Source: Chlorops oryzae (lineage: Eukaryota; Arthropoda; Insecta; Diptera; Chloropidae). From it: a stretch of DNA of 64,000 bases. This document shows positions 44,439 through 54,589 of this stretch, in pieces (position 1 is the stretch's first letter; each line of letters starts with the position of its first letter). The notes below the pieces were generated by a model that had not been told where the DNA came from, did not search any database, and saw only the letters and a list, made by a program, of their open reading frames with translations. Location: positions 46,330,393 through 46,394,392 of the forward strand of contig CM035808.1 of NCBI GenBank assembly GCA_020466095.1, in the 5' to 3' direction. A program made the position numbers and the translations under genes.

Positions 44439-45332
44439 ATGGCTCTGCCACCTCTCGTTAAGTTCGTATGCATTTCGAATTTCTTAATCAATTCTTTCAT
44501 AGTCCTGGCAACAATATCATTCCAAATGTTCGTCGTACTACCGGAAATTTATCATCAAAGGCTCTTATACTATTTAAGCTGCTCATTTGAAATGTTCATT
44601 CACTCGAATATTATTGGGAATTTATTTGCGGCCTGCTATATCGATTCGAGTATAAATTGTGAGTTCAAAAACGTGTTTAGTTTCTTCTTCAATAAATGTG
44701 GCATTTTCTTAAAAGGCATCAAAGAGCGACCACCGAAGGACTCCACAGATCATCCTTCATGGCATTTTTGTCGGAAGTGTGATGCACTCGTTCCACCACG
44801 ATCCTGGCATTGCAGAATCTGCGATATTTGCATATTAAAACGGGATCATCATTGCAGTTTCACAGGACGTTGTGTGGGTCATCGAAATTATCGTTACTTT
44901 TACATGTTCATCTTTTACGTCGCAATGGCAACCATATCCTTTACCATCCATACAAGCATCTATTGCTGGCTGGTGAATTCTGACACCTTTGCCAATTGGA
45001 GTACAGCGATGAAACTGATATTCCCTTACATTTTCATTTGGTCTTTCGAATGGGAGAGTGCATTTCTTTTTCTCTACGAGCTGAATTTCTCATTGGCTTT
45101 ATTCTCATGCGTAATGTTGGTCGTGTTCACGAAATGTTTACTCTCGGGCGGAACTATATACGAGCTTCGAACGAAAGACTTTTCATATGATTTGGGTTCT
45201 AAGAAGCGGAATTTGCAATCAGTTTTAGGAAAAAGAATGCATTTAATTTGGTTAGCACCATTTATAGGGAGCGAGCCACTGCATGATGGCATCAACTGGG
45301 AGGAAAAACATGAGGACCAAGACCATGTTTAA
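44439..45332 (+). CDS. DHHC palmitoyltransferase (ZDHHC24-like), intronless
   Basis: This is an integral-membrane protein S-acyltransferase of 297 residues. Hydrophobic segments lie at about 10-35, 42-70, 153-178 and 205-232. The zinc-binding CRD spans 111-154: CRKC, then RSWHCRIC, then the catalytic DHHC (136-139), then CVGHRNYRYF. The SFTGRC following DHHC, in place of the usual PWVNNC, resembles ZDHHC24 and the divergent fly DHHC paralogues around CG17195-CG17198. The TTxE motif after the fourth membrane segment is not evident. It is single-exon and uninterrupted, probably a lineage-specific, perhaps testis-biased, copy (inference). Small hairpin repeats flank it on both sides. Confidence 0.9.
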   Translation: MALPPLVKFVCISNFLINSFIVLATISFQMFVVLPEIYHQRLLYYLSCSFEMFIHSNIIGNLFAACYIDSSINCEFKNVFSFFFNKCGIFLKGIKERPPKDSTDHPSWHFCRKCDALVPPRSWHCRICDICILKRDHHCSFTGRCVGHRNYRYFYMFIFYVAMATISFTIHTSIYCWLVNSDTFANWSTAMKLIFPYIFIWSFEWESAFLFLYELNFSLALFSCVMLVVFTKCLLSGGTIYELRTKDFSYDLGSKKRNLQSVLGKRMHLIWLAPFIGSEPLHDGINWEEKHEDQDHV

Positions 45333-45734
45333 ACTAATATGGAAAGATCGAAAATCAGGGAATGGAACTATACTTGCAGAACCCCAAATGGGGAGAATAT
45401 TTTGCCTTTCTACATACATTTTAAATAACCATAAGATTTGTTTTAACCCTCTAATTCCTGGCTCCCACTCTTGGGCTGACTTTATTCTAATGAATTTATA
45501 AAAAATATTAAAAATGATTTCATTTTGTTTTTTTTTTTTTTAATATTTTTTTATAGTTATATTTTTTCATATTTTGTTCTGATAATTTTCTTATTTTTCA
45601 CCGAACATTAGTTTTCAAAATTTATTTTTGTACTTAAGTTTTTCTATTTATTAACTACTTTGATTTTTTCAATTTTTGTACAAACGAAGCTTAATATTTT
45701 TTTTTAGGAATTCTTCCAGAAACTTTAGGAATCC
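45333..45734. other. Downstream AT-rich DNA
   Basis: The 3' flank of the DHHC gene has long T tracts. Nothing else is seen. Confidence 0.4.
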
Positions 45735-45895
45735 TTCATTTCCAATGGCTCAGGAAGTCTTTGAAAATATTCAACACATTCACACATATGAAGCCAATTC
45801 CAATGAACTGTGCATTTGATTGGAACTGATTTCATATACTTGCTTCTGTTGAATATATGCAGAAATTCACGCGCTATTGGAAATCGAAATCTTGA
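45735..45895. repeat. Hairpin-forming repeat, dispersed family
   Basis: The left arm TTTCCAATGGCTCAGGAAGT with AATATTCAACACATTC pairs with the right arm CTTCTGTTGAATATATGCAG and CGCGCTATTGGAAATCG. The loop centres near 45815. Same family as 10320, 37765 and 44215. Confidence 0.6.
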
Positions 45896-46165
45896 AATTT
45901 TTAAATTTCCCTCTATTTTTATACACTCAAAAAGGTTTCTCAAGAACTTTACATTGTTGAGCGAATGTTTTTTAAAAAAAAAATTGTTGCATCAAGAATT
46001 AATTTTCAGACCAACAATTTCTGTGGCCATCCGAAGAATTTATTTTTTTTTGTTGTTTTTAAGAACTTCCATTTTTTAAAACAATTTAAATTTTGGGAAA
46101 CGATTTAACCAACAAAGTTGTTGGGACACTAATAGAATCGTTGACATTTTTTTGAGTGTACCTAC

Positions 46166-46345
46166 AGCCCGATTCAAAAAATTCCAGGAGAATATCCAGC
46201 AGATTTAAAAAAATCCCCCTTTCGATTCGTACTTGGAAGGGAATATAAAGGTAGCAAAGGCTATTGCAGCTTAGAACACTTCTCTTTTCGGCGGAGAAAA
46301 ATTTCATAGGGAAAAATTCACGAGGATTATTCTTTTAGAATAGGG
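46166..46345. repeat. TIR repeat of the CCCGATTC family
   Basis: It starts CAGCCCGATTCAAAAAATTC and ends with inverted TTATTCTTTTAGAATAGGG. The interior has TCGGCGGAGAAAAATTTC. Related to 16683-16918. Confidence 0.5.
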
Positions 46346-46509
46346 ATGATAGTTATGTTCGGTCAGAGCGTGTTTAATTAAGCGTAGAATCATCCTGAGA
46401 ACTTATCAACCTGATTGAGTTTGTCAATCCAGAAAAAATCTTATCACAGAGAGGTGAAGAGCATAGAACTAGCTAATATTGATCTCTAATCAATTTTTTC
46501 TCACCATTA

Positions 46510-46755
46510 TTATCAGAGATTCTAAATATTCCCGGGGAGTTTTTCCTTTGCGGAATCGAAAAAAAAAAATGCTGCTGTTCTAAGCACACAGAAAGAATTG
46601 AAAACAAAGGAATCAAATATTTTGAACATTTTTAAGTAGAGGTCATCACATGCTTTCCTTTATTGATGCAATTGATTACAATATTTCCTTTTCCGCGGAA
46701 AAGAATTTCGAGGAAAAAACTTCCGAGGATTATTCATTTAGAATAGAATTCTTTC
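46510..46755. repeat. TIR repeat of the CCCGATTC family
   Basis: GATTCTAAATATTCCCGGGG at the left and CCGAGGATTATTCATTTAGAA at the right are inverted relatives, with TTTTCCTTTGCGG and CCGCGGAAAAGAA inside the arms. About 245 bp, non-coding. Confidence 0.55.
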
Positions 46756-47040
46756 TGTTTAATCTATTGTGGAAGCAAAAATAAAATCACCAACAATAAC
46801 AAGAGAGTTTATTAATTAGTTAATTAATTAATTAAAAAAGAAATAGAATTAAAACAACAAAACATAGCTTAAGTTTCAATGAAAAACTAAAAAGCGAAGC
46901 CGAACTCCTGACAGATCTTTCATCACAAACTGTTTCTGAGTATTTACCATTAATATCACATAAAATTACCTCATCCGAAACAATCGAATCAAAATAGTTT
47001 CCATATATTGAAAAAGTCAGCAAATTTGAGACGGGAGTCC

Positions 47041-49106
47041 TTAAGGCATAACGAACTTTATGCGAATGGCTAAAGTGATATTATCCTTGTAATCCTTTCT
47101 AATTAATTATAATTTAAAAAAGGCAAAACTTACTTTTGAATCGATTCCTCCCATTCGAAATTTGTTACATCTACCGGTAAGAGATCATCCTTTAAGCTAT
47201 TCGGCATCAGCAGATACTTTGAGGCTTTAGGAAACGTCGCTTCGATAATCAAACGTTCGAATGTGATGCGAATTGTTCGCTCGAAATTGAGATGTTTACC
47301 ACAACCAGCGATATCTGGCCCGGTGCATGCAAACAAGGCACAATTCCGCAACTCATTACTTTCCGGTGCTTTCTCCTCACGCAAGCCGTTAAAAACACCC
47401 AAACGATAAAATCCTTTCGTCGAAAAACCATCATCTGTAATCTGATTGTCCTTATTTCGTCCTTTAAGATGCCATTTTAAATCGAAATGGCAACAGAAAC
47501 TACTATTTGAAGTCTCATTAAATTGACATAGCTCCTTTTGGAAGCTAGTGGTGTCCATAATTGGAACAACTTCCGTCTCATAAAGCTCCAATTCATCACG
47601 TTTCAAGAAAACTCTTTTATTGGACTCCGTCGTTTGGCCTTTTAAGTTTTCAATCTTTAAGTCTCTATAGAGATTTATTATTCCATCTGATTGCGTAGAA
47701 TTCACACGCTTTGGTATTTTTGCGACAAAAAGTCTTCGTTGTCCTTTCCCTTGACTCATAACCGCCTGAAGTGCCCCACGTCGTCCATTATAGATTCCAC
47801 TGCCAGTTGTCCCATTAGCAGGCGAGCTCGCACCCGCTGCCAACAAATTAACATCGTTAGCATAGGACCAAGAACTCTGGATCTGTACAGCTGGAAGAAT
47901 AATTTTCGAATGAGTAAAAAAAAATAAATAAATAAAAATATGTACAAGAGAATTTCCGTCTCACCTGTTAAAAAAGGTAGCTGTGAGAACCACTTGGTCG
48001 GAAAAACAAAATCCCGTATACCATGCTGTTCCACCATTTCTTGTGCAGGTGTATAGAAAAGTATATCGAAGCAAATAAAGTGACCGAAACGAACACCAAA
48101 ATCGGTATCGAAGTATTGAGGCGATGGAATAAAGGTCGTATTGCGCGGCTCACGCCATAAATGGATTTTTCTATAGCGCGAGATCACACGACCCTTACGA
48201 TCAATGACGACATTTGTATTGAAAATATTAAGACCCGTTTCAGCAGAACATGGACGTGGATCGACGTTTGAGGGCTTCGCAATATGCCTTTTCACACACA
48301 TTCAGAACAATATACTTGCCGACTTTTTCCGCAAGACATGAAAAATGTATTAGAAAATAATGATATTTTTCACCATAGTCATTTGTGATCTTATCACATG
48401 GTGAAGTTAGGAGCAATGGATCTGGTACGAACGTTGCTTCTTTATTGGAGTTTAAGGTCATTTCGGGAAATACGATAATATCGATGTTGTCGGCCTCTTT
48501 GGAGAGCAATATTTCGGTGTATCCTTTAAGATTATCATCGAGTTGATCTTGTGATGACCAGTTTCCATGCTCAAAGCCGGCTGATCGAAATTCAACAACA
48601 CCGGCTGTGTAGTAAGATGGATCGTTGTTACTCGAAAGTGCATGGGCCTAGAAAGATGAAAGGATTTGAATTAATTTTGTTTTTTTGTTCTGCTTTCACT
48701 TTCGAATATTTTATATTATGGCTCGAAAAGAATTTTTTCATTATCGAGATCAATGAACTTTTAGTCTTGTCTCGAATGACTTTGCAATTTCAATTTTTGG
48801 TCTTTTTTTTTCAACGGACATTCCATGGAAATTTAGCAAAATTTCCCACAAACTTATTACAGATAAGATACACAATTGTTCGGGGCACAATGAATAAGTA
48901 CCTATATATATATATTTTTTTTAATTTGTTCAAAAATCTAACCGATTAATCGAAAAAATATTCAATTAGTCATAGGTTGGTATGTATGTATCTACATCCA
49001 TTTGAATGAAATTTTATTCACTTTTGTATTCTAATTAGCACACCTGTGTTGTCGATCGAAGAAAGTAAATAAGTATAACTGGCAAACAAATCACCGGAAC
49101 TTCCAT
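47041..49106 (-). pseudogene. Vanin/biotinidase-like amidase with a one-base frameshift
   Basis: This is a nitrilase-superfamily (pantetheinase/biotinidase) enzyme, normally secreted or GPI-anchored. Exons are 49106-49044 (signal peptide MEVPVICLPVILIYFLRST), 48647-47965, 47890-47134 and 47098-47041. The Glu-Lys-Cys triad is present: Glu in FPEMTLN, Lys in RYRKIHLW and Cys in HFICFDILFYTPA. SSWSYANDVNLLAAGAS is also conserved. Exon 2 is split between two frames near 48262-48268, in GAAGCCCTCAAAC, where one base too many separates VLNVCEKAYCEA from SNVDPRPC. The summed exons are 3n+1, which confirms a single insertion. A long-read indel error or a young pseudogene would look the same. The C-terminal exon (KDYKDNITLAIRIKFVMP) is inferred from its splice sites. 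Confidence 0.8.
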
Positions 49107-49457
49107 ATCGATTTTCGAATTTTATTCAATTAATGCGCCACTGGCTCACTGAAATGCCTTCCTGTTAATGACCAAGAGTACTTTGCTTAGCGCGAGGTTA
49201 CTAGTGTATATTTATAGCGTACTGATTTCTCAATTTATACATTGTCCAAGCGAATGATAACGCGCTTACTATAAACCTATAGTTTTGTTTTCTTATAATG
49301 CACGTCAGGCCAGTGTCACAGGAAGGGGGGACGGGGATTTTTCGGTCGTAAGAGTGAAAACAAACTCTTACAATGACACAAGTTGAAGTTCATTTGTAAT
49401 TTTATATGCCAAAAATATCGTAGAGCGTAGACCTTGTTTGAGTATTGAATGTATCTC
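49107..49457. other. Upstream of the vanin-like gene, no other feature
   Basis: This is the likely promoter side of the vanin-like gene. TATA-like TTATAAG lies near 49285-49299 on the minus strand, but too far to call. No repeat is seen. Confidence 0.35.
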
Positions 49458-49461
49458 TTAA

Positions 49462-50009
49462 CCCTCTATCGCATACGAACCCACATATGGTTTCTGACAA
49501 AAAGAAAAAAAAACTATGAAATAGGTCGATTTATATGGATGGGAAAAAAATCAAAAATGTCGGAACATTCTAAGAAAATTTCCCTCAGAAACCATGGCCC
49601 TAATCTCAATCTCTGTTACGCGAAAATCGACCTCTAAATTTGCCAATAACGGTTAGTTTTCATTGAAAAAAAATTAAGAAAAAAAATTTCAATGAAAACG
49701 TATCGTCATTGACAAATTTCGAGGTCGATTTGCGCGGAACAGGGATTGATGTTAGGGCCATGGTTTCTGAGGGAAATTTTCATAGAATCTTCCGTATTCG
49801 ATCGTATTACGATTTTGCTTTACCATTTTAACGAAAATGAATCGACCCACCCTAATGTATAATGCTTTTTTGCAGTAAAGGGTTTATTAAAAACATTCAT
49901 AGCGAAAATTTTTCCCCCTAATTATGTCATATTTCATTCAGAAAATGGTTAATAAAATCACGGGGGGAAAAAAATTCTCCTCTTATTAAATATAACATGC
50001 AGCAAAGGG
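49462..50009. mobile_element. piggyBac-like non-autonomous element with a long internal hairpin
   Basis: TTAA flanks both ends (49458-49461, 50010-50013). The left end is CCCTCTATCGCATACG and the right end is the inverted CCCTTTGCTGCATG. Inside, arms of about 105 bp (49567-49672 and 49690-49798) are inverted copies (CCCTCAGAAACCATGGCCCT). An internal GCAGTAAAGGGTTTA (about 49873) may be a second end, so two elements could be merged. Confidence 0.65.
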
Positions 50010-50059
50010 TTAAAACTTTTTTTCTATGATTGATAGCATTTGGCAAGGAAAAATTTTAA

Positions 50060-50910
50060 TATAGTAGGATCCCAACTATCCGAATCCATTAAAAACACAG
50101 GCATGCCGAATAATCGAAAAACCGGATATTCGATTTCAAATTCAGATCATAAAACATTTTATTTTTAAAAACTTTTTTTATAACAGAAAGATTATTGGAT
50201 TCATAAGTCATTTAGGCAATACGATACCAAAAAAAAAAAAAATTAAAATCTATGTCATTTAAAATATTGGTTAGAAAAAATATGTGAAAATGTGTAAAAT
50301 TATCTCTGATTCCATGACACTAGTTTCCACCATTTTTTGCGGCAGATCTTATTGCATTTTTCTTATGGACTTTGGCCTTCTAAGCACGAAAAAAATATTT
50401 ACAACATTTTTTGCGGAGCGTTTTTTTTATATTAATTTGTGAAAAAAATTTTCAGGCTTATTGCATCTTTTTTGAGTGGAACTCGCCAATCCGACATCAT
50501 CCGATTTAAACAAATTATCCCTCACATGAAATAATATTAACCCCTCTAAAACCTTTTCTTACATGGTCTTAATATCGGTCAAGAAAATAAGATTCTGTGG
50601 ACGTTTAAACTTAAAAACAACACATATTTTTAGAAAAAATCTCATCACATTTTTCATTCGTCAGCATCTACAAAATCGATCGCTTGCCAAATATTTTTTT
50701 TTTTTTGCATTGTATAATTAAAGCCGATTCCCTATCCAACAAAATAAGATAGTCATCAAAATCTATGGCTAAATGGCAAAGCTATAATTTTCGAAGTCAC
50801 GAAGTAAAATTAAAATAAGCGAAATAATTAGTGTAATTAGAGCCGTGAAGATTGAATCCGAATAATCGGATATCCGGATAATTAATGTGCGGATAATCGA
50901 GACTCTGCAG
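50060..50910. mobile_element. pogo/Tigger-like non-autonomous element (ends with ATCCGAATAATCG)
   Basis: The left CCCAACTATCCGAATCC with CCGAATAATCGAAAAACCGG is inverted relative to the right GAATAATCGGATATCCGG and CGGATAATCGAGACTCTGC. The end motif resembles other pogo-type elements. Coordinates are approximate. There is no transposase; the frame at 50797-50985 is a shadow. Confidence 0.5.
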
Positions 50911-51849
50911 AACTAGCTTTTTTTTATTGGCGCAGAATAGTGTTCGTATATGTAGAGCAGTAGTGTGCTTATAAGCCGACCACATTCACCATGTTTTAGA
51001 TAAGGGACAAAATAAGAAAAAAAAAGATATCACGATTAAGTAGAACTAATGATGAATTTTTTTTTGAAATTATAATTGCAGTAAATTAAACTTAATTGCA
51101 GTATATGCGTTGGTGTGTTCATCATTTACAATTTTGCTAGCAAAGAACAATTCGATCAAGTTCTGACCGGTTTCTTTCTTTCCCGATGCATTTCGATTAT
51201 TTTGAAAAAAAAAATGAACGTTCGAACTTGTTACATCACGTTGTATTTTGAAAAACTGACTGCTATACGGCGCTCACATTGATTCCTAGATTGCTGGGAA
51301 AAAGTTCATTCATGCTTGACCGCTGAGGCAAGAGAAAGAATTTTAATTCATCACCCTATATTTTTGTATTCCTTATATTTATGTTTATAGAAAAATTTAT
51401 AGGTGTCTATAATTTTGACCGTTTAAAAAATTTCGTATAAATCGCCAAAGCTGTGCTCAAGATGTGTATAAATGTACGAAAATACATACCAACAACAATA
51501 AACAGATATATGCTGCCATATTGATTACATCTGCGGTCATATGGAAGAGTGGCTTAAGTCGACATAAGCCAGAATTTAGTTAGTAGATTAGAAGCTATAA
51601 GGAAGTCAGTGCGCTGATGTGCGCTTAACCCGTTTTGATAAATCATAATTTTTCACGAAGGCATTTGTATTTACTTTTTAGAGATTTTTTTTGAAAAACT
51701 TTTGCTCGGGACAAAACATCTTATGTGCATTTAACTTTGTTTTTATCCAATTTCTTACCTGCCTTTGAGATGTCCCTTTGTTTTTATCGTAACACTGGTT
51801 TACAAAAGCAAAAATGAGAATCGCTGAAACACACTTCTTTAAATTATCG
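50911..51849. other. Intergenic DNA, no gene seen
   Basis: No supported frame, RNA gene or repeat end. Confidence 0.4.
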
Positions 51850-52045
51850 AGGCTTATCGATATATTTCGATATATTTATCGATATATGTATGTAGATAAG
51901 TTTATCGATATGTCACTATATTTATCGATATTTGTAGATATATTTATAGATATATCTCGATATGTTTGTCGATATATGTATGTATCGGTATACCTCAATA
52001 TATTTATCGATATATGTATCGATACTAATTTCCGTCGATATTACT
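51850..52045. promoter_or_regulatory. Dense TATCGATA cluster (DREF/BEAF-type sites)
   Basis: TATCGATA or TTCGATATAT-type words occur about a dozen times in under 200 bp. TATCGATA is the DNA-replication-related element bound by DREF, and clustered CGATA is the BEAF-32 insulator target in Drosophila. No gene start is adjacent, so it may equally be a simple-sequence expansion. The frame 51814-52047 is its shadow. Confidence 0.5.
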
Positions 52046-52056
52046 AACATCGTCAC

Positions 52057-52596
52057 CAGGGTTGGAACTTTACTGCAATTGCAGTAGATCCTACTGCGTT
52101 TTTTTTGAAATTTTTGACATCTACTGCGACACTGCGAAAAGTTTAAAATCTACTGCGATTTTCGTCCTTGGTGTCACTCGAATTTTTTTTGTCAACCAAA
52201 ACTCCTAACGATAACTACCAAAAAAGTACCAATTTTGGTTATACATTATCAACACCGCAATTCTATTTGTAACAAAGATACTATTGTTGTCCTTGTTTAA
52301 CATCTTGGATTTTCCATTTAAGCTTATATGTCGCGATATTAACAGTTTGACAGCTGATTTAACAGAAAAATATATTGTCAAAAATCTTCGCTGAACATTG
52401 GAAGAACATATGGAGAAATATTTACATGAAATGTACTTTTTGTTTATTTTTTCTTTTTATTTGAAAAGAATAAAATATATTTTTGTTACAAAAAAAAGAT
52501 TTGTAATGATATTTTTTTTTACTGCGCAAAATTCAAATCTACTGCCCTTTTTTGTTAAAACTGCTGCACTTTCTTCTTCGCCAGGTTCCAACCCTG
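52057..52596. mobile_element. hAT-type non-autonomous element
   Basis: The ends are CAGGGTTGGAAC and GTTCCAACCCTG. The exact target duplication ATCGTCAC lies at 52049-52056 and 52597-52604. Arms repeat TCTACTGCG. 540 bp, non-coding; it inserted at the edge of the TATCGATA cluster. Confidence 0.9.
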
Positions 52597-52784
52597 ATCG
52601 TCACTTTTTAAAAAGGCGCTCAACTCTATTTCGAAGTCCCTAAAGACGGTTAAAATTTTTACACATTATACGTAACATAAATTATGAACCTAATGAGAAT
52701 TATAGACAAAATTTGTGATAGCCATCAGCGGAACACAATTTTTAAACTAATTTCAGAGCGGTGATCACGAAAATAGCATCAATT

Positions 52785-53010
52785 TTTTCTTCTTAACCCT
52801 TGCTTATCTCTTTTCGGATGCGCTCACACTCCTCCTGAGGTGTGGGGTTGTGATCTCAGCACGCTTCTGAAGGATTCTGATGGCATTCCGATCCTGGGTG
52901 ATGTTATGGCTTAGACCAATCCTTTGCTGATATTTTTTCATCTGGCCGATCCATGTATTTTTCGGTCAGCCTGCCTTCCGGCCTCGGATATGTTTACTCT
53001 TCAATTGATC
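52785..53010 (-). pseudogene. LINE C-terminal fragment
   Basis: The minus-strand translation includes PKNTWIGQMKKYQQRIGLSH and NAIRILQKRAEITT preceded by RGRKAG, the Arg/Gly-Pro-Lys-x-x-W signature found at the end of non-LTR reverse transcriptases. It is broken by a stop. It is a different family from 13870-14225. Confidence 0.55.
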
Positions 53011-53093
53011 AAATTTCGTCACATCCGCCGTGATCCTTAGCGTTTTAATTTCAGTCGCAGTAATTTTACTTTTGTATGTACGTTTTGTAATTA

Positions 53094-53932
53094 CCCTGCA
53101 GAAATGAAGCGGTTAATTTCCTAAAAAGGACTGACCTTTAACCAGTCCCACATCGACCGGTCAAAATAGGACTCTTTCTTATAGCGAAATCGGTTAGCCG
53201 GCGGTCAGTCCCCCAAACGACACTCATATTAACTTAGAAAATTTTTGTGAATTCCATACAAAAATAATAGCAACTTATTCGAAGCATGCGAGAGAGGATG
53301 CTGTTTCAATTCTTTATATTCTTTATTTTCGTTTCTTCTATGGACTTAAATGGAATATTGTCTTTAAGTGAGTCACAGCCAGTGGTAGCTCAGAGGATAG
53401 CGTGCAAGCTTACTAATCAAAATTCCGCAGGTTTGCTTGTTCAAATCCCGTGCCCATCAAAAAATTATTCGAAAAAAGATGTTCAAATAGATTTCTATAA
53501 ATATACACGCGAAGGGAGAGGGAGGCACATTGCCTACGCAAGGCTCTCGAATTTTTTTGACTCCATAAATAAAAACTTTCAAAAGAGACAGAGAGAAAAA
53601 GAGAGAAAAATTGGGCGCACCGCTTTATACACTTTTGTTGCTATCATGAATATGTCTATAAATAGAAACATTCGAAAGAGAAACAGAGAAAAAGAGAGAG
53701 AGATTGACGTGACGCTCTCAACAAAAAATCAAATTTTCGAATATTCTTTCGAATGACCCTTATGGGACACACCTACGGTCAGTCCCTCAGCGGACCGGTC
53801 CCTCCCCTAGGACAGGCCCATGTTAAAAAGGTCAGTTGAATACATTAGAAGTGGAATTGAGAGGGGACTAGTAGTGGTAACATGAGGGACTGACCGAAGG
53901 CTACACTTGGGTCAGTCCATATTTCTGCAGGG
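53094..53932. mobile_element. TIR element carrying a tRNA-like module
   Basis: CCCTGCAGAAAT at the left and ATTTCTGCAGGG at the right are flanked by TA (53092-53093, 53933-53934). The arms carry repeated GGACTGACC, in both orientations, and CGGTCAGTCCC. Inside are one tRNA-like module and a diverged direct repeat (CATAAATAAAAACTTTCAAA and CTATAAATAGAAACATTCGA, each followed by AGAGAAAAAGAGAGA). The frame 53286-53756 crosses all of this and is not a gene. Confidence 0.8.
53376..53457 (+). other. tRNA-like module inside TIR element
   Basis: A box TAGCTCAGAGG (53386-53396) within AGTGGTAGCTCAGAGGATAG and B box GTTCAAATCC (53439-53448), at tRNA spacing. The acceptor ends (GCCAGTG and CGTGCCC) do not pair cleanly. 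It is tRNA-derived in appearance. Confidence 0.55.
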
Positions 53933-53934
53933 TA

Positions 53935-54589
53935 GTCCAACAATCGGAGGCGTGCAAGCCTTCTTTTAAAAAGCTTATTACCAGTGCGGTAAGTTACAGA
54001 TTATTTACAGGAATTAAGTATTTCAAAACAACAATTCTCGACTTAATCTACTTTTCCATATGACCATAGACTGATTGGATAAATGAAAGTTCCTTATTCG
54101 ACAACTTTTTCTGTTGACGTTCATAAACACATTTCCTAACCTTTTTTAGGCCATGACTATTCATATTAGAATAGATTCATAAAAAACTGTTTAATCCAAT
54201 CCTTACAGATAACTTCCACACGTTTGTTTTAGTAACTAGCTTGAGAAATTCTGAACATACAACTCGTTAAACAAGTTAAATCGTGAACGAAAGGACATCC
54301 AATTTTGTACTTAACACAAAATATAGCGGTTATCGTCCGGAAATGATCATGAGTGAAAGCCAAATATTTTCTAAAATTTATTTGAATGTCCGCTGACAAA
54401 TAGCACACGGGAAACATATTATTTCTTAGTCATAAATTGAAAAGCGATCCATCGACGATCCTTAGACTGTCCGTGAGGAAATTAAAATCAAAGCGTTATT
54501 GGACATTACAAAAACGTCATTAAAAATAAAAATTGGTGCTAAAACATTACAGCCATTTGATAATAGTCTTTTTTCAATGTCGATAGTAT
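53935..54589. other. Intergenic DNA, no gene seen
   Basis: This is downstream (3' side) of the first acid phosphatase. The minus frame 54229-54417 has no domain. Confidence 0.4.

Noticed and set aside
51814..52047. 77-codon frame rich in Tyr/Ile/Asp
   Set aside because: It is a translation of the TATCGATA array.
53286..53756. 156-codon frame with a signal-peptide-like start
   Set aside because: It crosses the tRNA-like module and a purine-rich duplicated repeat inside a TIR element; there is no domain.
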